Part shown: positions 5,735 to 7,318 of the stretch, piece after piece
How the letters are laid out: each line of letters opens with the position of its first letter
Position numbering within the stretch: position 1 is the first letter of the stretch
Assembly: GCA_030145035.1 (NCBI GenBank)
Contig: JAQYWL010000015.1
Span: forward strand, 1 to 7,318
Direction of reading: 5' to 3'
DNA from: Desulfobacteria bacterium
GTDB taxonomy: Bacteria; Desulfobacterota; Desulfobacteria; Desulfobacterales; C00003060
Length of the DNA: 7,318 bases
The notes under the pieces: generated by a model
The model's input: only the letters and a program-made list of their open reading frames with translations
Told to the model about the DNA's origin: nothing
Databases searched by the model: none
Translations under genes and position numbers: made by a program

Positions 5735-5791
5735 TTGACATCTCTAATCTGCAATGAAATCGTTTGGCTGACGAGTGTCAATTATGGCAAG
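5735..5791 (-). repeat. Dispersed repeat, copy C (shortened)
   Basis: The right 35 bases match copy A at about 74%, and the copy begins with the same TTGACA boundary. About 16 bases between are missing. On the minus strand it encodes LAIIDTRQPNDFIAD and a TAG stop one codon earlier than in copies A and B, then TGTCAA 4 bases later. QPNDFI is identical to copy A. Because of the internal loss, the spaced -35/-10 arrangement of copies A and B is not kept here. Confidence 0.65.
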
Positions 5792-5990
5792 ACATGTTTT
5801 ACTTTTTTGCTGATCGAATCAACCTCAATATGTTGTGCCTCAACCATTCTAACCAGCGACCAGGGAATCCCGTCACCCACGCTCATATTCCTGAGTTATT
5901 GAATCGTGTTTAACCGCCCTCCGCACTGGTCAGTCTGTCTATACCTTCCAAAACACTGAGCGACCGAGACCCTCAGGGACCCTCAGATAT

Positions 5991-6035
5991 GTTGACAGTT
6001 GAGTTGCCAACGGTCAACAGTTTGACATATTGTCA
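5991..6035 (+). promoter_or_regulatory. Cluster of inverted GTTGAC/TGACA half-sites, candidate operator
   Basis: GTTGACAGTT (5991-6000) faces AACGGTCAAC (6009-6018), a dyad with 9 of 10 complementary positions around 8 bases. Immediately after comes TGACA-TAT-TGTCA (6023-6035), a perfect 5-bp dyad. That gives four half-sites of the TTGAC/GTCAA type within 45 bases, overlapping the -35 box of the candidate promoter. The arrangement suits a repressor or activator that binds as two dimers; the regulator is unknown. Confidence 0.45.
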
Positions 6036-6050
6036 GAGTTCCAATTAAAA
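6022..6050 (+). promoter_or_regulatory. Candidate promoter of the second PAS gene
   Basis: TTGACA (6022-6027), 17 bases, then TTAAAA (6045-6050). The leader to the ATG at 6231 would be about 175 bases. The -35 box lies inside the right-hand dyad of the half-site cluster, so binding there would compete with RNA polymerase. Confidence 0.4.
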
Positions 6051-6214
6051 CACCTGCATTTCCTATACCCAGATATTTGAACAAAGAAACTCTAATCACT
6101 TGAAATGACGAGAACATTACCTACCTTGAGTACTACGGCATGATTCCTGCTAACGAAAGAGACGCTGTAGTGTTCCCGTATTCAAACCATTATCAAAGTG
6201 GCACAAGCCGAAAC

Positions 6215-6229
6215 AGAAAGGAACTTTCT
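6215..6229 (+). promoter_or_regulatory. Small hairpin covering the ribosome-binding site of the second PAS gene
   Basis: AGAAAG (6215-6220) and CTTTCT (6224-6229) are perfectly complementary around GAA, ending one base before the ATG at 6231. The Shine-Dalgarno-like AAGGAA lies across the left arm and loop. The stem is short and A/U-rich, so it would be weak and easily melted. Confidence 0.4.
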
Positions 6230-6230
6230 C

Positions 6231-7318
6231 ATGGTCAGAAAGCCGACCTATGAAGAGTTGGAACAAAGGGTTAAGGAGTTAGAGAAAGAAGCCGTTGAGC
6301 GCAACCGGGCGGAAGAAAACCCCCGGCTTCAAGGCGAAGTCGCTGAAAACATAGCCGAAGGTGTATACTTGATTCGAATCAGTGATGGCACAATTGTTTA
6401 TGCGAATAAAACCTTTGAAGGTATCTTCGGCTACGACCCAGGAGAACTCGTCAATAAACACGTTAGCATCGTCAACGCTCCGACAGAAAAGAGTCCGCAA
6501 GAAATTGCAGATGAAATTATCCAAAGTCTCAAGGAAAAGAGGAGTTGGAGCGGTGAGGTTGAAAACATCAAAAAGGACGGGACTCCGTTTTGGTGTCATG
6601 CAAACGTTTCGACATTTGATCATCACGATTTCGGAGAAGTGTGGGTATCGGTACACGAAGACATCACAGAGCGCAAGCTGGCCGAGGAGGCGCTACAAAA
6701 GGCTCACGACGAACTGGAACAACGGGTTGAGGAGAGTACTGCTGAGCTTGAGAAAGCAAATGAGCAACTTGAGCTGAAAATTACAGAACTCAAGCGGGCC
6801 GAGGAGGAACTCAGACGAGAACAAAATGTTTTCATTGGAAGCCCGGTGGTCGTTTTCACATGGCTCGCCACAGAGAATTGGCCAGCGTCATACGTGTCAC
6901 CTAATGTGACTCAATTCGGCTACCAAGCCAATGATTTCTTGAGTGGAAGGCTCCGTTACATTGACATTCTCCACGCGGAAGATTTGGAAGGAGTGCTGTC
7001 GGAAGTACAAGCATACACCCAATTCGGCGTGCCCTTTTACGAACAAGAATACCGAATCATTAAAGCTGACGGGGAGACAAAGTGGGTTCATAATTTTACT
7101 ATAGTTGGCCGAAATGACAAGGGCGAAGTTACGCATTATGACGGCTACATATTAGACATCACCAAGCGGAAGCAAATGGAGGAGGCGCTGCGGGAGAGCG
7201 AGGAGCGATACCGCCTTCTCCTGGATAATATCACTCTTGGGGTCGCGCTTATAGATTCCGACCATACTGTTGTCATGACGAACCCAACACATGGCAAGTT
7301 CCTCAACAAACCTATAAA
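6231..7318 (+). CDS. Second multi-PAS sensor protein, N-terminal part (runs off the right edge)
   Basis: From ATG 6231 there are 362 codons without a stop. The protein opens with the same coiled coil as the first PAS protein (KPTYEELEQRVKELEKE at residues 4-20). PAS 1 covers about 35-146 and ends in HEDITERK. A long coiled coil follows (about 150-197, with heptads such as ELEQRVEESTAELEKANEQL). PAS 2 (about 200-313) is of the PAS_3 type, with YVSPNV, DILHAEDLEGV, EYRIIKADGETKWVHN and DITKRK. A third PAS starts at about 322 (RESEERYRLLLDNI) and is cut by the window. No membrane segment is visible, so it is probably cytoplasmic. The output domain is outside the window; a histidine kinase is the commonest outcome in such proteins, but this cannot be seen. 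The ribosome site AAGGA lies 8 bases upstream, inside a small hairpin. The first 87 bases are about 85% identical to those of the gene at 710. Confidence 0.88.
   Translation, partial: MVRKPTYEELEQRVKELEKEAVERNRAEENPRLQGEVAENIAEGVYLIRISDGTIVYANKTFEGIFGYDPGELVNKHVSIVNAPTEKSPQEIADEIIQSLKEKRSWSGEVENIKKDGTPFWCHANVSTFDHHDFGEVWVSVHEDITERKLAEEALQKAHDELEQRVEESTAELEKANEQLELKITELKRAEEELRREQNVFIGSPVVVFTWLATENWPASYVSPNVTQFGYQANDFLSGRLRYIDILHAEDLEGVLSEVQAYTQFGVPFYEQEYRIIKADGETKWVHNFTIVGRNDKGEVTHYDGYILDITKRKQMEEALRESEERYRLLLDNITLGVALIDSDHTVVMTNPTHGKFLNKPI

Larger units (their letters stand above)
5681..6230. other. 550-base intergenic region between umuC and the second PAS gene
   Basis: It contains repeat copy C (5735-5791), a tandem 10-base repeat (GACCCTCAG at 5968-5976 and 5978-5986), a cluster of GTTGAC/TGACA dyads (5991-6035), a promoter-like element (6022-6050) and a hairpin over the ribosome site (6215-6229). 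A plus-strand frame from 6140 to 6253 (37 codons) overlaps the PAS start but lacks a ribosome site. A 34-codon minus-strand frame (about 5783-5887) is also open. Neither is convincing. No tRNA or rRNA is seen. Confidence 0.6.

Noticed and set aside
381..5791. Intergenic repeats as integron attC sites flanking cassettes
   Set aside because: The gene mix and repeat length are suggestive, but the required RYYYAAC and GTTRRRY core sites and the folded-arm symmetry are not present, and no integrase is seen.
5783..5887. Minus-strand 34-codon ORF beginning MSVGDGIPWSLVRMV
   Set aside because: The composition is protein-like, but its end falls in repeat copy C in a different frame from the conserved QPNDFI peptide. 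There is no good ribosome site, so it is probably chance.
5968..5986. Tandem GACCCTCAG copies as a CRISPR or satellite array
   Set aside because: Only two units, 10 bases apart, with no spacers.
6140..6253. Plus-strand 37-codon ORF overlapping the start of the second PAS gene
   Set aside because: No ribosome site, no recognisable motif, and its end lies in a different frame over a confident start codon. It could be an upstream ORF but the support is too thin.

Overview
The window looks like a gene-sparse, partly decaying accessory stretch of a bacterial chromosome. The likely source is an anaerobic Desulfobacterota (former Deltaproteobacteria) type organism. The main clue is the pair of multi-PAS proteins that both begin with M-x-x-KPTYEELEQRVKELEKE, an N-terminal coiled coil that, from general knowledge, is very common in sulfate reducers of that group. 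This assignment is inference; no rRNA or other marker is present.

Layout from left to right. (1) 1-314, minus strand: the N-terminal part of a histone-deacetylase/AcuC-family protein that runs off the left edge. (2) 710-2254, plus: a three-PAS protein ending in a histidine-containing dimerisation domain, with no ATPase domain, closed by a strong terminator at 2271-2305. (3) 2304-3647: a corridor of broken genes. It holds a short minus-strand ORF of unknown origin, a TrmO-like tRNA methyltransferase fragment, a small cysteine-containing protein broken by an internal deletion, and an antitoxin-toxin pair in which the toxin appears to have lost its core. (4) 3957-5680, plus: an intact umuD-umuC operon (SOS mutagenesis polymerase V type). 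(5) 6231 to the right edge, plus: the start of a second multi-PAS sensor, preceded by a 550-base leader with a promoter-like element and a cluster of GTTGAC/TGACA dyads.

The most unusual signal is a short dispersed repeat in four of the intergenic gaps (381-453, 3835-3907, 5735-5791, and a degenerate back-to-back pair at 2907-2997). Read on the minus strand, three copies encode aligned C-terminal peptides (LANIATQQPNDFIPNF, LARMAIHQPDEFIGDL, LAIIDTRQPNDFIAD), each followed by a stop. Differences are conservative and largely synonymous, so they look like the 3' ends of one unidentified gene family. Read on the plus strand, two of the copies also carry a well-spaced promoter-like TTGACA-17-TAnAAA upstream of a gene, so they may have been co-opted as promoters.

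In functional terms the window combines signal sensing (two PAS proteins), DNA-damage tolerance (UmuDC), and remnants of transferred or dispensable genes. No CRISPR array, tRNA, rRNA or intact insertion sequence was seen.
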